The notes: a model not told the origin generated them from the sequence alone. Positions 46,905 to 58,344 are shown, numbered from the stretch's first letter. The stretch: DNA of 64,000 nucleotides from Alphaproteobacteria bacterium UBA3612 (GCA_002375465.1 DFLT01000005.1:186001-250000); one strand, 5' to 3'. Numbers and translations are program-made.

Positions 46905-48533
46905 ATGGCGCGGTTCATTTTCATCACCGGCGGCGTGGTTTCCTCGCTTGGCAAAGGTCTTATGGGCGCGTCTCTCGCGGCCCTTCTGCAGGCGCGCGGC
47001 TATAAGGTCCGCATCCGCAAATTCGATCCCTATCTGAACGTCGATCCGGGGACGATGAGCCCCTATCAGCACGGCGAGGTGTATGTCACCGACGACGGTG
47101 CGGAGACCGATCTCGACCTCGGCCACTATGAACGTTTCACCGGCGTTCCCGGCCGCCAGTCGGACAATATCACGTCCGGCCGGGTCTATTCCGACATCAT
47201 CGCAAAGGAGCGTCGCGGCGACTATCTGGGCGCGACGGTGCAGGTCATCCCGCATGTCACCGACGCCATTCAGTCCTTTGCAAAGAACCTGACCGACGAT
47301 CTGGATTTCGTGATTTGCGAGATCGGCGGCACGGTCGGCGACATCGAATCGCTGCCCTTCATCGAGGCCATCCGGCAGCTGCGGAACGATGTCGGTGTGG
47401 AAAACACCGTCTTCATCCATGTCACGCTGGTGCCCTATATCGCGGCAGCAGGCGAGTTGAAGACAAAGCCGACGCAACACAGCGTGCGCGAGCTGACCTC
47501 TCTGGGGATCCAGCCGGATGTGCTCGTCTGTCGCTGCGAACATGAATTGCCGGAGGAAGAACGGCGCAAGATCGCCCTGTTCTGCAATGTCAGGAAAGAG
47601 GCGGTCATTCCCGCACTCGACGCCCGATCAATCTACGAAGTCCCCCTGAACTACCATGATGAGGGGCTGGACCGGGAGGTGCTGCGGTCCTTTGGCGTTG
47701 CGCCGCGCCATGCGCCGGACCTGTCGCGCTGGACGGACATATCCGACCGGTTCCGCAATCCCGAAGGTGAAGTCACGGTGGGCATTGTGGGCAAATATAC
47801 CGGCCTGCAGGATGCCTATAAGTCATTGCAGGAGGCGCTGGTCCACGGCGGCTTCGCGAACCGGGTAAAGGTGAATATCCGCTGGCTGGACAGCGAACTG
47901 TTCGAAGGCGACGAACCCGACCTGGACGCACTGGAACCGCTTCACGCCATTCTGGTACCCGGCGGCTTTGGCAGCCGCGGGTCGGAGGGCAAGATCGCCG
48001 CAATCCGCTTTGCACGCGAACGCAAGGTCCCGTTCTTCGGCATTTGTCTCGGCATGCAAATGGCGTGCATCGAGGGTGTCCGCGCCGCCGGAACGATGGC
48101 GGCATCGACCACCGAATTTGGCACGACGACGGAGCCTGTCGTCGGCCTGATTACTGAGTGGATGTCGGAAAAAGGCCTGGAGAAGCGCGAGGAAGGCGGA
48201 GATCTGGGCGGCACGATGCGGCTTGGCGCTTATCCCGCAATTCTGGAGGCCGGCAGCCGAATTGCGGATATTTACGGCACCACGGAAATTTCCGAACGGC
48301 ACCGTCACCGTTATGAGGTGAATAATGCCTATCGTGCGCCACTGGAGGCGGGTGGCCTGGTATTTTCCGGCAACAGCCCGGACGGTCTGCTACCCGAGAC
48401 GGTCGAACGACCCGAACATCCCTGGTTCATCGGTGTTCAGTTCCACCCGGAACTAAAGTCGAAGCCGTTTGAGCCGCATCCGCTGTTTGCCAGCTTCGTT
48501 AAAGCGGCGGTGAAGCAGAGTCGGCTGGTATAA
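46905..48533 (+). CDS. pyrG: CTP synthase
   Basis: 542 aa. Synthetase domain with [28 protein letters not shown] and the ATP site [16 protein letters not shown]; glutaminase domain with nucleophile Cys in FFGICLGMQ and FHPELKS. Makes CTP from UTP with glutamine. An 8-bp inverted repeat spans the space after secG. Confidence 0.97.
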   Translation: MARFIFITGGVVSSLGKGLMGASLAALLQARGYKVRIRKFDPYLNVDPGTMSPYQHGEVYVTDDGAETDLDLGHYERFTGVPGRQSDNITSGRVYSDIIAKERRGDYLGATVQVIPHVTDAIQSFAKNLTDDLDFVICEIGGTVGDIESLPFIEAIRQLRNDVGVENTVFIHVTLVPYIAAAGELKTKPTQHSVRELTSLGIQPDVLVCRCEHELPEEERRKIALFCNVRKEAVIPALDARSIYEVPLNYHDEGLDREVLRSFGVAPRHAPDLSRWTDISDRFRNPEGEVTVGIVGKYTGLQDAYKSLQEALVHGGFANRVKVNIRWLDSELFEGDEPDLDALEPLHAILVPGGFGSRGSEGKIAAIRFARERKVPFFGICLGMQMACIEGVRAAGTMAASTTEFGTTTEPVVGLITEWMSEKGLEKREEGGDLGGTMRLGAYPAILEAGSRIADIYGTTEISERHRHRYEVNNAYRAPLEAGGLVFSGNSPDGLLPETVERPEHPWFIGVQFHPELKSKPFEPHPLFASFVKAAVKQSRLV

Positions 48534-48576
48534 AACCGGCCCTGCACCGCGAGAGGGCTTGCGCGGCGCGCAATTC

Positions 48577-48695
48577 ATTAAAAAGGGCCGAAAAGCAAAC
48601 GGGCCGCCCACTCCCCCAAGTGGACGACCCGTATCCCCCGCTCTCGCAGCGCGACGAGTAACTGTCTGTCCACAGGGGTGCCACCTGGGCCCTTG
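48577..48695 (-). ncRNA. Candidate small structured RNA, minus strand
   Basis: On the minus strand the arms AAGGGCC (48694 to 48688) and GGCCCTT (48589 to 48583) can close a structure followed by a T run. Inside are a CAGG/CCTG hairpin, a CTCG/CGAG hairpin and a 14-bp hairpin (48632 to 48599). In the last one the two non-Watson-Crick positions are G-U in the minus transcript but A-C in the plus transcript, which favours the minus strand. No known family recognised; 6S and SRP RNA signatures were not found. Confidence 0.35.
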
Positions 48696-48799
48696 TTCAT
48701 CAAGGGGAAAGATAAGAGGCGTTGCATTTCCCTCGCTACCTGTGTTCAGGCAACCACACCGCTTGCGTGCTGCCGCGCCCATGCTATCAGCCGCGCACC

Positions 48800-50086
48800 A
48801 TGAAAATGTCCCGCACCTTCGTTCCCGTCCTTCGCGAAACTCCGGCCGATGCGGAGATCGTCAGCCACCGACTAATGCTGCGCGCCGGCCTGATCCGGCA
48901 GACGGCGGCAGGTATTTATGCCTGGCTGCCCCTGGGCCTGCGTGTGCTGCAGAAAATTTCGGACGTTGTGCGCGCCGAGCAGGAAAGGGCGGGCGCGGCG
49001 GAAATGCTGATGCCGACGATCCAGTCGGCCGATTTGTGGCGCAAATCCGGCCGGTACGACGCCTATGGGCCGGAAATGCTGCGGATCGCCGACCGGTCGG
49101 GGCGGGAGATGCTTTACGGGCCGACGAATGAAGAGATGATCACACAGATCTTTATGTCCGAAACAAAGAGCTATCGCGATCTGCCGAAGACACTGTTCCA
49201 CATTCAGTGGAAATTCCGTGACGAGGTTCGCCCCCGTTTCGGCATCATGCGCGGGCGCGAATTCCTTATGAAGGACGCCTACAGCTTCGATCTGGACGAG
49301 GCGGGCATGAAGGAAAGCTATGAGGCGCAGTTCCGCGCCTATCTGCGTACGTTCGCGGCGCTGGGGCTGAAGGCTGTCCCCGTCCGTGCTCCCTCTGGCC
49401 CAATTGGTGGCGACATGAGCCATGAATTTCACGTGCTGGCGGAAACGGGCGAAAGCGCGATCTTCTACGATGCTGCTCTGGAGGACATCGATATCGACGC
49501 CCCCGATGCGGTTGAAAGACTGTCCGCCACCTATGCGATGGAGGAGGAGGAGCATGCGAAGGTCGCCGATTGCCCCGTGCCGGCCGACCGGCTGCTGAAG
49601 CGGCGCGGCATTGAGGTGGGACACATCTTTGCATTTGGCACCAAATATACGCAAAGCATGGGCTTCAGCGTGCAGACAAAGGATGGCGGCACGATTCACC
49701 CGCTGATGGGAAGTTACGGTGTCGGTGTATCGCGTCTGATGGGCGCCTTGATCGAGGCCAATCACGACGATGATGGGATCGTCTGGCCGGACCAGGTGGC
49801 GCCCTACCGCGTTGGCCTCATCAATTTGCGTCAGGGTGACGCGGATTGCGACGCCATGTGCGATGATCTTTATGAGCGCCTCTCCGCCGCGACGTCCGTA
49901 TTGTACGATGATCGGGACGAGCGGGGCGGTGCGAAATTCGCGACGATGGATATGATCGGATTGCCTTGGCAGGTGATCGTCGGACCGCGCGGCGTAAAAT
50001 CCGGTGTGGTGGAGATGAAAAACAGGCGCACCGGCGAGAAGATGGAATTGTCGCCGGATGACGCCATCGCGAAAATCACCTCCTGA
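48800..50086 (+). CDS. proS: Prolyl-tRNA synthetase (short type)
   Basis: 428 aa from ATG 48800. Class II motifs: motif 1 region [18 protein letters not shown], motif 2 [25 protein letters not shown] split across a loop, motif 3 [14 protein letters not shown]. It lacks the editing insertion and is the alphaproteobacterial length. C-terminal anticodon domain. The stop overlaps the next start (TGATG). Confidence 0.96.
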   Translation: MKMSRTFVPVLRETPADAEIVSHRLMLRAGLIRQTAAGIYAWLPLGLRVLQKISDVVRAEQERAGAAEMLMPTIQSADLWRKSGRYDAYGPEMLRIADRSGREMLYGPTNEEMITQIFMSETKSYRDLPKTLFHIQWKFRDEVRPRFGIMRGREFLMKDAYSFDLDEAGMKESYEAQFRAYLRTFAALGLKAVPVRAPSGPIGGDMSHEFHVLAETGESAIFYDAALEDIDIDAPDAVERLSATYAMEEEEHAKVADCPVPADRLLKRRGIEVGHIFAFGTKYTQSMGFSVQTKDGGTIHPLMGSYGVGVSRLMGALIEANHDDDGIVWPDQVAPYRVGLINLRQGDADCDAMCDDLYERLSAATSVLYDDRDERGGAKFATMDMIGLPWQVIVGPRGVKSGVVEMKNRRTGEKMELSPDDAIAKITS

Positions 50087-51336
50087 TGCTTGCCTCCTAC
50101 GAACGGGCTCTCGCGCGTCGGTATTTGCTGCCGGGCCGGGGAGAGGGGTTCATCTTTCTGGTCGCCGTCATCAGTCTGATCGCGGTGGCACTGGGTGTTG
50201 CCGCGCTGATCAGCGTGACGTCCGTGATGAACGGCTTTCGCACCGAATTGTTCGAACGGATCAATGGGCTGAACGGCGATGCCGTCGTCCAGGGATTCGG
50301 CGGGCGACTGCCGGACTGGCAGCCCCTCCTCGAGGACATAGAGGCGACGCCAGGTGTCACCCAGGCCGCGCCGATCATCGAGCAGCCCCTGCTCGCCAGC
50401 TATCGAAACCGCGCCGAGGGTGTGCTGCTGCGCGGAACACGGCAGGAGGATCTTGGCCTGGTACCGCAGGTTCGCGATGGCGTGGTGGCAGGTCGGCTGG
50501 CGGATCTTTACCGTGGTGAAGAACACCGCGTCGCGATCGGCGCCCGCCTTGCCGAAGCGATGGGTGCAACCGTCGGCGACACGATCAGCCTGATCTCTCC
50601 CGAAGGGCAGACGACTCCGTTTGGCACCACGCCGCGCATCGTGCCCTATCAGGTGGCGGCGATCTTCGAAGTCGGCATTTTCGAATATGACAAGGCGATG
50701 GTGCTGATGTCGCTTTCCGACGCTCAGCTTTATATGCGCATGGGCAACGATGTCGGCGCGATCACCATTAACACCGTCGACAGCGCAAGGGTGGACGAGA
50801 TCCTGGCCCCCATTCCCGCCTTGCTGCAGGGCAGGGGGGTGATGATGGACTGGCGGCAGATGAACGGCGTCCTTTTCCAGACGCTGCAGATCGAACAGAC
50901 GGTGATGTTCGTCATCGTCGGGTTCATCATCCTGGTTGCCTGTTTCAACATCCTGACCAGCCTGATCATGCTGGTGCGCGCCAAGACGAAGGACATCGCA
51001 ATCTTGAGAACGATGGGGGCCGGCCGTGCAGCGATCATGCGTGTGTTCGTTACAGTGGGTACGCTGATCGGCACGGCTGGAACCGGGCTGGGCGTTATAT
51101 TGGGATTCGGCTTCCTGACATTTCGTCAGAACGTGGTGGACGGGATCGGCACTTTGACGGGCGTGGACCTGTGGGACCCCTCGATCCGCTATTTAACGGA
51201 GCTGCCAGCGCGCACCGATCCAGTCGATGTGACGGTTACAGTGGTTGCCGCGATCGTGCTCAGCTTCCTTGCGACGCTCTATCCCGCGTGGAAGGCGGCA
51301 AACACCGATCCGGTCGAGGTGCTGCGCTATGAATGA
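50086..51336 (+). CDS. lolC: Lipoprotein-releasing ABC transporter permease LolC/LolE
   Basis: 416 aa. A membrane segment near 25-48, a large periplasmic MacB-like domain to about 265, then three membrane segments (about 275-300, 320-345, 378-400). The LARRYL and [20 protein letters not shown] starts are typical. Single LolC/E-type gene here, as usual outside gammaproteobacteria. Overlaps lolD by 8 nt. Confidence 0.93.
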   Translation: MLASYERALARRYLLPGRGEGFIFLVAVISLIAVALGVAALISVTSVMNGFRTELFERINGLNGDAVVQGFGGRLPDWQPLLEDIEATPGVTQAAPIIEQPLLASYRNRAEGVLLRGTRQEDLGLVPQVRDGVVAGRLADLYRGEEHRVAIGARLAEAMGATVGDTISLISPEGQTTPFGTTPRIVPYQVAAIFEVGIFEYDKAMVLMSLSDAQLYMRMGNDVGAITINTVDSARVDEILAPIPALLQGRGVMMDWRQMNGVLFQTLQIEQTVMFVIVGFIILVACFNILTSLIMLVRAKTKDIAILRTMGAGRAAIMRVFVTVGTLIGTAGTGLGVILGFGFLTFRQNVVDGIGTLTGVDLWDPSIRYLTELPARTDPVDVTVTVVAAIVLSFLATLYPAWKAANTDPVEVLRYE

Positions 51337-52009
51337 CGGAAACGCCATCCTGCAGGTCCACAATCTTGCTCGCAGCTTCAGGCAGGGAACGGCAACGATC
51401 GAAGTGCTGCGTGGAGTCGACCTGTCAATCGCACCCGGCGAGATAATTGCGCTGCTGGGCCCGTCTGGCAGCGGAAAATCGACCATGCTGCAGGCAATCG
51501 GCCTTCTGGAAGGCGGGTTTCAGGGGACAATCCGCATCGCGGGCGAGCAGGTAGAGAAGGCGGACAGCGCAACGCGAACGCGCGTGCGCCGCGAGCGGCT
51601 GGGCTTCGTTTATCAATTTCATCATCTGCTGCCGGATTTCACCGCTGAAGAGAATGTGATCATGCCGCAGTTGATTGCGGGCATCGACCGTACGGCGGCG
51701 AAATCGCGCGCCCGTTCCCTGCTGACCGAATTGGGATTGGGCGAACGCCTTACCCACCGTCCCAGCCAGCTATCGGGCGGAGAGCAGCAACGCGTTGCGG
51801 TTGCGCGCGCGCTTGCGAACAATCCCGCACTGATTCTGGCCGATGAGCCCACGGGAAATCTAGACGAAGCCACGGCGGGGCGCGTGCTTGCCGAATTCCT
51901 TAAGGTGGTGCGTGATCGCGGTCATTCGGCTCTCGTCGCGACGCATAATGTCGCACTTGCCCAGCAGATGGACAGGGTAGTGGAACTACATGAAGGGCGG
52001 CTCGCCTGA
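51329..52009 (+). CDS. lolD: Lipoprotein-releasing ABC transporter ATPase LolD
   Basis: 226 aa from ATG 51329 inside the permease end. Walker [10 protein letters not shown] (44-52), signature [15 protein letters not shown], Walker [13 protein letters not shown] and switch THN. The LolD motif [16 protein letters not shown] is present. Powers lipoprotein release from the inner membrane. Confidence 0.96.
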   Translation: MNDGNAILQVHNLARSFRQGTATIEVLRGVDLSIAPGEIIALLGPSGSGKSTMLQAIGLLEGGFQGTIRIAGEQVEKADSATRTRVRRERLGFVYQFHHLLPDFTAEENVIMPQLIAGIDRTAAKSRARSLLTELGLGERLTHRPSQLSGGEQQRVAVARALANNPALILADEPTGNLDEATAGRVLAEFLKVVRDRGHSALVATHNVALAQQMDRVVELHEGRLA

Positions 52010-52111
52010 CGCGTTGCAGCAACGGTGACTGGCTCACCTCGTCGTGTCGCGAGCAACCTTTACCTCTAGTTACTTGACGACGAACTCTTTGCGTGATTCA
52101 AGGCACTTGAG

Positions 52112-52435
52112 ATGAACGTTTCAACCCGCTTCGCAGACGCTTACCAAAGCTATGTGCGCCCCATTCTGGCGCCGACCATCTGTCTGCTGACCATCTTGTT
52201 TTTCGGATGGCATACGCTGGCTGGCGAGACGGGCTTGCTGGCGCTTGGCGGATATCAGGAGCAGCAGGTGCAGCTTCAGAAGCAGGCGAAGGCCCTGGCA
52301 GAGCGCCGCGCCGATCTGGAGCGCAAACGCGCGATGCTGGGCGACCGGATAGAGCCGGACTATGGCGAGGAGCTGGTCCGTGAAAAGCTCGGGCTGGTGC
52401 ATGATGACGAGATCATTGTCCGCCTGGAGGATTGA
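52112..52435 (+). CDS. Septum formation initiator family protein (FtsB/DivIC-like)
   Basis: 107 aa. One membrane segment (about 17-36), then a leucine-zipper-like coiled coil rich in Gln, Lys and Glu (residues 47-75) and the short EELVREKLGLVHDDEIIV motif seen in FtsB-type proteins. Divisome linker. 103 nt after lolD and 114 nt before pdhA. Confidence 0.88.
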   Translation: MNVSTRFADAYQSYVRPILAPTICLLTILFFGWHTLAGETGLLALGGYQEQQVQLQKQAKALAERRADLERKRAMLGDRIEPDYGEELVREKLGLVHDDEIIVRLED

Positions 52436-52549
52436 TCGCGGCAAGCTGCACCGCATCCGCAACTTCGCCCGCTTTTTTGCGTTGGCCCCTCGCAATCATC
52501 GAAACGGCGCGTTACAGCCGGGACCGTTCCTCGATCCGAAAGGCTTCTA

Positions 52550-53626
52550 ATGGCGGCTAAGAAGGCGGCAGCAACACCGGAAAAGGATGCACCCCGCGTC
52601 CGTGTCAGCGATGCGCGTCCAGGTCTGGATCCCATCTCCGCACCCGACAGGTACGAAGCAAGCCGGGAGGAACTGACCGAATTCTACCGTCAGATGCTGA
52701 CCATCCGCCGTTTCGAGGAGAAGGCGGGTCAGATGTACGGAATGGGTCTGATCGGCGGGTTCTGTCACCTTTACATCGGTCAGGAGGCCGTCGTCGTTGG
52801 CCTTCAGGCTGCGGCAAAGGAACAGGATAGCGTCATCACCGGCTATCGCGACCATGGCCATATGCTCGCCTGCGGCATCCCGCCGAAGGTTGTTATGGCG
52901 GAACTGACCGGTCGCGCGGCCGGCATTTCAAAGGGCAAGGGCGGCTCCATGCATATGTTCAGCGTGGAGCACGGATTCTACGGAGGCCACGGTATTGTCG
53001 CGGCTCAGGTGCCGCTGGGCACCGGTTTGGGTTTCGCGCACAAATATAAGGAAGATAATGGCGTCTGCGTTACCTTCTTTGGCGACGGCGCCGCCAATCA
53101 GGGGCAGGTGTACGAGAGCTTCAATATGGCGGAGCTGTGGAAGCTGCCCGTGCTCTACGTCATCGAGAATAATCAATATGCGATGGGAACGTCCGTCAAT
53201 CGCGCCAGCGCCGAGAACGAACTGTTCCGTCGCGGCGAAAGCTTCCGGATCGAGGGGATGCAGGTAAACGGCATGGACGTGCTCGACGTTCGCGGCGCCG
53301 GCGATGCGGCCTTTGAATGGGTTCGCAGCGGCAAGGGGCCGCTGTTGATCGAGATGATGACCTATCGTTACCGTGGACATTCCATGTCCGACCCGGCGAA
53401 ATATCGCAGCCGAGACGAGGTGACCGACGTGCGGACAAAACGCGATCCCATCGAGGCGGCAAAGCAGCTTCTTCTGGAGATGGGAGAGAATGAAGACGGT
53501 CTGAAAGAGATTGAAAAGGGCATCCGCGCGGAGATCAACGAGGCGGCGGACTTTGCCGAACAGACGCCGGAGCCTGAGCTGAAAGAGCTTTATACCGACG
53601 TGCTGGTGGGGACATATGGATCATGA
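52550..53626 (+). CDS. pdhA: Pyruvate dehydrogenase E1 subunit alpha
   Basis: 358 aa. Thiamine diphosphate motif GDGAANQGQ with the matching NNQYAMGT, GGFCHLYIGQEA near the start and YRYRGHSMSDPAKYR, the phosphorylation-loop-like segment. N-terminal 25 residues are Lys/Ala-rich. Decarboxylates pyruvate with PdhB. Confidence 0.96.
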   Translation: MAAKKAAATPEKDAPRVRVSDARPGLDPISAPDRYEASREELTEFYRQMLTIRRFEEKAGQMYGMGLIGGFCHLYIGQEAVVVGLQAAAKEQDSVITGYRDHGHMLACGIPPKVVMAELTGRAAGISKGKGGSMHMFSVEHGFYGGHGIVAAQVPLGTGLGFAHKYKEDNGVCVTFFGDGAANQGQVYESFNMAELWKLPVLYVIENNQYAMGTSVNRASAENELFRRGESFRIEGMQVNGMDVLDVRGAGDAAFEWVRSGKGPLLIEMMTYRYRGHSMSDPAKYRSRDEVTDVRTKRDPIEAAKQLLLEMGENEDGLKEIEKGIRAEINEAADFAEQTPEPELKELYTDVLVGTYGS

Positions 53627-53681
53627 TGAAAGCCGATCCACGTTCCCGCCATGCTGAAGCAATTTTTAAGGTCTGCATCTG

Positions 53682-55088
53682 ATGCCCATCGAGATCAAAC
53701 TGCCCGCAATGTCCCCGACCATGGAGGAAGGGACGGTTGCGAAGTGGCTGGTGGAAGAAGGGGATCAGGTCGAACCCGGCGCGCTGCTCGCGGAGATTGA
53801 AACCGACAAGGCCACCATGGAATTGGAAGCCGACGAGGGTGGCACGGTCGCCAAGATCCTCGTGGAGGCCGGTACTGAAGACGTGAAGGTCGGCACGCTG
53901 ATTGCGATCATCGCCAGGGAAGACGAGGATGCCGACGCGGTCGAGGCGCCCTCTGGAACATCGGATGACGCGTCCCCGGAGGAGGATAATGAAGCATCGG
54001 ACGAGGAAACCTCCGCCGCCACCGCCGATGCGGAAACCGTGAAAGCGAAAGACGAAGAGCCTGCCAGTCTGGCCGTCGATCCGGAGGTCCCCGAGGGCAC
54101 CGAGATGAAGCGCCAGTCAGTGCGCGAAGCCCTGCGCGACGCGATGGCCGAGGAAATGCGCGCGGACGACACGGTCTTCGTCATGGGCGAGGAAGTCGCC
54201 GAATATCAGGGCGCCTATAAGGTGACGCAGGGCCTGCTGGAGGAATTCGGCGGCAAGCGAGTTATCGATACGCCGATTACGGAATATGGCTTTGCCGGCG
54301 TCGGTACGGGCGCGGCAATGGGCGGATTAAAGCCCATTGTGGAGTTCATGACGTTTAACTTCGCCATGCAGGCGATTGACCACATCATCAATTCCGCCGC
54401 GAAGACGAACTATATGTCCGGGGGTCAGATGCGGTGCCCCATTGTGTTCCGCGGCCCGAACGGTGCGGCATCGCGTGTTGGCGCGCAGCACAGCCAAAAT
54501 TACGCGGCATGGTATGCCAGCGTGCCCGGCCTGGTGGTAATCTGCCCTTATGACGCTGCAGATGCGAAAGGGTTGCTGCGCGCCGCGATCCAGTCGCCCG
54601 ACCCGGTGGTTTTCCTAGAAAACGAACTGCTTTATGGCCAAAGCTTTGACGTTCCCGCAGTGGACGACTGGGTATTGCCGATCGGCAAGGCCCGCGTCAT
54701 GCGCGAGGGCAGTGACGTATCGCTGGTCAGCTATTCAATCGGTGTCGGCGTTGCCCTCGACGCGGCTGCGAAGCTGGCAGATGAGGGTATCGAGGCGGAA
54801 GTCATCGATCTGCGTACGCTGCGGCCGCTGGACCGGAAGGCTGTCTTGAAATCCCTGAAAAAGACGAACCGCATGGTCGTTGTCGAGGAGGGCTGGCCGA
54901 CATGTTCGATCTCGGCGGAAATACAGGCACTGTGCATGGAAGAGGGCTTCGACGATCTTGATGCCCCGGTCCTGCGCGTTACGAACGAGGATGTGCCGCT
55001 ACCCTATGCGGAAAACCTGGAAAAGGCCGCGCTCGTGAAGGTCGCTGACGTGGTCAAGGCGGCGAAACGGGTTTGTTACAAGGATTGA
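53682..55088 (+). CDS. pdhB: Pyruvate dehydrogenase E1 subunit beta with N-terminal lipoyl domain
   Basis: 468 aa. A lipoyl domain occupies residues 1-80 (lipoyl lysine in ETDKATME), followed by an acidic linker of about 65 residues and the E1 beta domain ([54 protein letters not shown]). The lipoyl domain on E1 beta is a known alphaproteobacterial variant. Confidence 0.96.
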   Translation: MPIEIKLPAMSPTMEEGTVAKWLVEEGDQVEPGALLAEIETDKATMELEADEGGTVAKILVEAGTEDVKVGTLIAIIAREDEDADAVEAPSGTSDDASPEEDNEASDEETSAATADAETVKAKDEEPASLAVDPEVPEGTEMKRQSVREALRDAMAEEMRADDTVFVMGEEVAEYQGAYKVTQGLLEEFGGKRVIDTPITEYGFAGVGTGAAMGGLKPIVEFMTFNFAMQAIDHIINSAAKTNYMSGGQMRCPIVFRGPNGAASRVGAQHSQNYAAWYASVPGLVVICPYDAADAKGLLRAAIQSPDPVVFLENELLYGQSFDVPAVDDWVLPIGKARVMREGSDVSLVSYSIGVGVALDAAAKLADEGIEAEVIDLRTLRPLDRKAVLKSLKKTNRMVVVEEGWPTCSISAEIQALCMEEGFDDLDAPVLRVTNEDVPLPYAENLEKAALVKVADVVKAAKRVCYKD

Positions 55089-55164
55089 TGGTCTCCGTCT
55101 CCTTCCGACTGTCCGTCTCGCCCCGAACGTGCCGGGCGACGATGCCAATTGAGGTGATATACTG

Positions 55165-56529
55165 ATGCCGATTACCATCACCATGCCTGCACTGTCGCCC
55201 ACGATGGAACATGGCACCCTGTCTAAATGGGTTGTGAAGCCAGGCGACAGCGTTGCGCCAGGCGACCTGCTGGCGGAAATCGAAACCGACAAGGCTACCA
55301 TGGAAGTGGAAGCCGTCGACGAGGGTACGGTGGCCCAGATCCTGGTTGAGGAGGGGACCGAGGAAGTCGCCGTGGGAGCCCCAATCATGCTGTTGGCCGA
55401 AGAGGGTGAGGACGCCGACGCGATCAGCGCGGATGATGCCGAGGCAAAGGCGCCTAAGGACGACGCGTCCGATGAGGAGCAGCCGCCTGCGAAGAAAACA
55501 AAAGATGCAGAGCCCGAACCTGAGCCGCAGCCTTCGAAATCAAAGGCCGCAAGTAGCGACGCCGACAAAGCTGGCAAGTCTGCCGCCAAGGAAGACGGGG
55601 ATTTGCCGCCTGCAGGACCTGCACCGGAAGTGGACGGTGAGCGCGTCAATGTCACACCGCTTGCCCGCCGTATTGCGGAAGCAAAGGGCCTAGACCTATC
55701 GGCGGTCAAGGGAAGCGGTCCGAAAGGACGGATCATCAAGGCGGACGTAATGGATGCGCAGCCGACTGCTGCCGCGCCCGAGGTCGGCGCATCCGATGCT
55801 GCGGCGCCCAAACCCGCCACCCAGGATGCCGGTTCCGACGCGCCACATGAGGCGATCAAATTGTCGAACGTTCGCAAGGTCACTGCGCGCCGCCTAACCG
55901 AATCGAAGCAGACCGTTCCGCATTATTATCTGACCATCGACTGCAACCTCGACAGGCTGCTGAAATTGCGCAGCGAGCTTAATGCCGGGCTGGAAAGTCG
56001 CGGCGTGAAGCTGAGCGTCAACGACCTGCTGATCAAGGCGCTGGCGGTGGCGCTGACGGAAGTTCCGGATGCCAATGTTCAGTTCGCGGGCGATGCGCTG
56101 ATCAAATATAGCCGCGTCGATGTTTCGATGGCAGTCGCGATCGAAGGCGGCCTGATCACGCCCATCATCCGTGATGCCGCAGAAAAGCGTCTTTCATCGA
56201 TTGCGACGGAATCGAAGGACCTTGCGACGCGCGCACGGGACGGCAAGCTGAAGCCCGAAGAGTTTCAGGGCGGCACCTGCTCGATCTCGAATTTGGGCAT
56301 GTATGGGATCAAGCAGTTCGATGCGGTCATCAATCCGCCGCAGGGCATGATCCTGGCGGTTGGTGCGGGCGAAAAGCGCCCCCATGTTGTGGGTGATGCC
56401 ATTTCTATCGCGACCGTCATCACCGCCACCGGCAGCTTCGATCACCGGGCCATTGATGGTGCCACTGGTGCACAGCTGATGGCGGCGTTCCAGCGGCTGG
56501 TGGAAAACCCGATGGCGATGCTGGCCTAG
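55165..56529 (+). CDS. pdhC: Pyruvate dehydrogenase E2, dihydrolipoamide acetyltransferase
   Basis: 454 aa. One lipoyl domain (1-80, ETDKATME), a charged linker, a peripheral-subunit-binding domain near 153-188 (TPLARRIAEAKGLDLSAVKGSGPKG in two parts), and the catalytic domain ending with the active-site His in SFDHRAIDG. Core of the complex. Confidence 0.96.
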   Translation: MPITITMPALSPTMEHGTLSKWVVKPGDSVAPGDLLAEIETDKATMEVEAVDEGTVAQILVEEGTEEVAVGAPIMLLAEEGEDADAISADDAEAKAPKDDASDEEQPPAKKTKDAEPEPEPQPSKSKAASSDADKAGKSAAKEDGDLPPAGPAPEVDGERVNVTPLARRIAEAKGLDLSAVKGSGPKGRIIKADVMDAQPTAAAPEVGASDAAAPKPATQDAGSDAPHEAIKLSNVRKVTARRLTESKQTVPHYYLTIDCNLDRLLKLRSELNAGLESRGVKLSVNDLLIKALAVALTEVPDANVQFAGDALIKYSRVDVSMAVAIEGGLITPIIRDAAEKRLSSIATESKDLATRARDGKLKPEEFQGGTCSISNLGMYGIKQFDAVINPPQGMILAVGAGEKRPHVVGDAISIATVITATGSFDHRAIDGATGAQLMAAFQRLVENPMAMLA

Positions 56530-56533
56530 GCGG

Positions 56534-56917
56534 GTGGCTGACAGCACTTCCCCAACCAGGGACCCCGCCATCCGCGTCACAGCCATGCCCGCCGATGCCA
56601 ATGTCTATGGCGACATCTTTGGCGGCTGGCTGATGAGCCTGATGGATTCCGGGGCTGGATTGATTGCGGCGCGTCGGTCCAGCGGGCGTGCGGTTACGGT
56701 CGCCATGAACGGCATGCAATTTCATCATCCCGTAGGCGTGGGTGATGAGGTTTCGGTCTATGGCGAGATCGAGAAAGAGGGTCGCTCATCGATGACGATT
56801 ACCGTCGAAGCGTGGCGTCGGCATCGGCATGAGGAGGAAGCGGTGAAGGTGACGCAGGCCGTCTTTATCTTCGTGGCCGTGGACGACGACGGGCGGCCGC
56901 GTCCGCTTGAAGACTGA
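56534..56917 (+). CDS. Acyl-CoA thioesterase (hotdog, YciA-like)
   Basis: 127 aa, GTG start at 56534, 4 nt after pdhC; ATG 56585 would cut into the first strand. Hotdog motif ADANVYGDIFGGWLMSLMDSGAG with the catalytic Asp, then AVTVAMNGMQFHHPVGVGD. Hydrolyses acyl-CoA; the place between E2 and E3 suggests relief of acetyl-CoA or CoA trapping, which is inference. Confidence 0.92.
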   Translation: MADSTSPTRDPAIRVTAMPADANVYGDIFGGWLMSLMDSGAGLIAARRSSGRAVTVAMNGMQFHHPVGVGDEVSVYGEIEKEGRSSMTITVEAWRRHRHEEEAVKVTQAVFIFVAVDDDGRPRPLED

Positions 56918-56928
56918 AGGAGCTCGCA

Positions 56929-58344
56929 ATGGCGAATAGCTATGACCTGATCGTTCTCGGTTCCGGCCCCGGCGGCTATGTCGCCGCCATCCGGGCTGCG
57001 CAGCTGGGCCTAAAGACAGCGATTGTCGAGCGTGAGAAGCTGGGGGGCATCTGCCTGAACTGGGGCTGCATCCCGACAAAGGCGCTGCTTCGCTCCTCCG
57101 AGGTCAAGCACATGATGGACAATGCGAAGGACTATGGCCTCAGTGCGAAAGACGTTGGCTTCGACCTCGCAGCCGTCGTCGAGCGCTCTCGTGGTGTGGC
57201 AGGGCAGCTGAATTCCGGCGTCAAGCATCTGATGAAGAAGAACAAGATCGACGTTCACGAGGGCGAGGGAAAGATTGTCGCGAAGGGCAAGATTGCCGTG
57301 ACGAAGGATGGCAGCAAAACAGACCTTGCCGCCAAGCACATTATTGTCGCTACGGGTGCGCGGGCGCGGGAACTGCCCCATCTGAAGGCAGATGGAAAGC
57401 GCATCTGGACCTATCGACATGCCATGACACCTGAAGAAATGCCCGGCAAGCTGCTGGTTATCGGATCTGGTGCGATCGGCGTGGAATTCGCCAGTTTCTA
57501 TAGCGACATGGGCGCCGATGTCACCATTGTCGAAATGTTGGACCGTATTGTCCCGGTCGAGGACAAGGACATTTCCGCGCACATGCTGAAGCGCTTGGAG
57601 AAGGACGGCATCAAGATACTGACCGAAGCGTCGGTCGAAAAACTGGATGCATCCGGCAAGGGCGTGACGGCATCGATCAAGGACAAATCAGGCAAGACCG
57701 CGACGACGGAATTCAGCCATGTGATCCTCGCCATCGGCATCGCCCCGAACAGTGAAGATATCGGCCTGGAGGATCTAGGCGTGAAAACGGATCGCGGCCA
57801 CATCGTCAACGATGCTTATGGCAAGACGAACATTGACGGCATTTGGGCGCTTGGCGACGTCACCGGACCGCCCTGGCTGGCACATAAGGCAAGTCACGAG
57901 GGGGTTGTCGCGGCGGAAAGCATCGCCGAGTCCCTCGGCAAGGGATCGGGCCATGCGCCGCATCCCATGGACAAGTCGAACATTCCAGGCTGCACATATT
58001 CCCGCCCCCAAATTGCGAGCGTTGGCCTAACCGAGGAAAAAGCCAAGGAGGCCGGCCATAAGCTGAAGATCGGCAAGTTCCCCTTTATCGGCAATGGCAA
58101 GGCAATTGCGCTGGGCGAAGCGGACGGTCTCGTGAAAACCATCTTCGACGCGGAAACCGGTGAATTGCTGGGTGCCCATATGATTGGCGCCGAAGTTACC
58201 GAGCTGATCCAGGGATTTGTCGTGGCCCGGCAGTTGGAGACGACCGAAGAGCAACTGATGCAGACGATCTTTGCGCACCCCACCCTGTCAGAGATGATGC
58301 ATGAAAGCGTCCTCGACGCCTATGGACGCGCGATCCATTATTGA
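56929..58344 (+). CDS. lpdA: Dihydrolipoyl dehydrogenase (E3)
   Basis: 471 aa. FAD site GSGPGGYVAAIRAAQLG, redox disulfide GGICLNWGCIPTKALL (C-x4-C), NAD site VIGSGAIGVEFASF, and the C-terminal base in FAHPTLSEMMHE. Reoxidises lipoamide for the complex encoded upstream. Confidence 0.97.
   Translation: MANSYDLIVLGSGPGGYVAAIRAAQLGLKTAIVEREKLGGICLNWGCIPTKALLRSSEVKHMMDNAKDYGLSAKDVGFDLAAVVERSRGVAGQLNSGVKHLMKKNKIDVHEGEGKIVAKGKIAVTKDGSKTDLAAKHIIVATGARARELPHLKADGKRIWTYRHAMTPEEMPGKLLVIGSGAIGVEFASFYSDMGADVTIVEMLDRIVPVEDKDISAHMLKRLEKDGIKILTEASVEKLDASGKGVTASIKDKSGKTATTEFSHVILAIGIAPNSEDIGLEDLGVKTDRGHIVNDAYGKTNIDGIWALGDVTGPPWLAHKASHEGVVAAESIAESLGKGSGHAPHPMDKSNIPGCTYSRPQIASVGLTEEKAKEAGHKLKIGKFPFIGNGKAIALGEADGLVKTIFDAETGELLGAHMIGAEVTELIQGFVVARQLETTEEQLMQTIFAHPTLSEMMHESVLDAYGRAIHY

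Noticed and set aside
48577..48712. 6S RNA or SRP RNA identity for the hairpin region
   Set aside because: The SRP apical GGAAG/GCAGC motif is missing and I see no 6S-like long bulged stem, so only an unnamed candidate RNA is listed.
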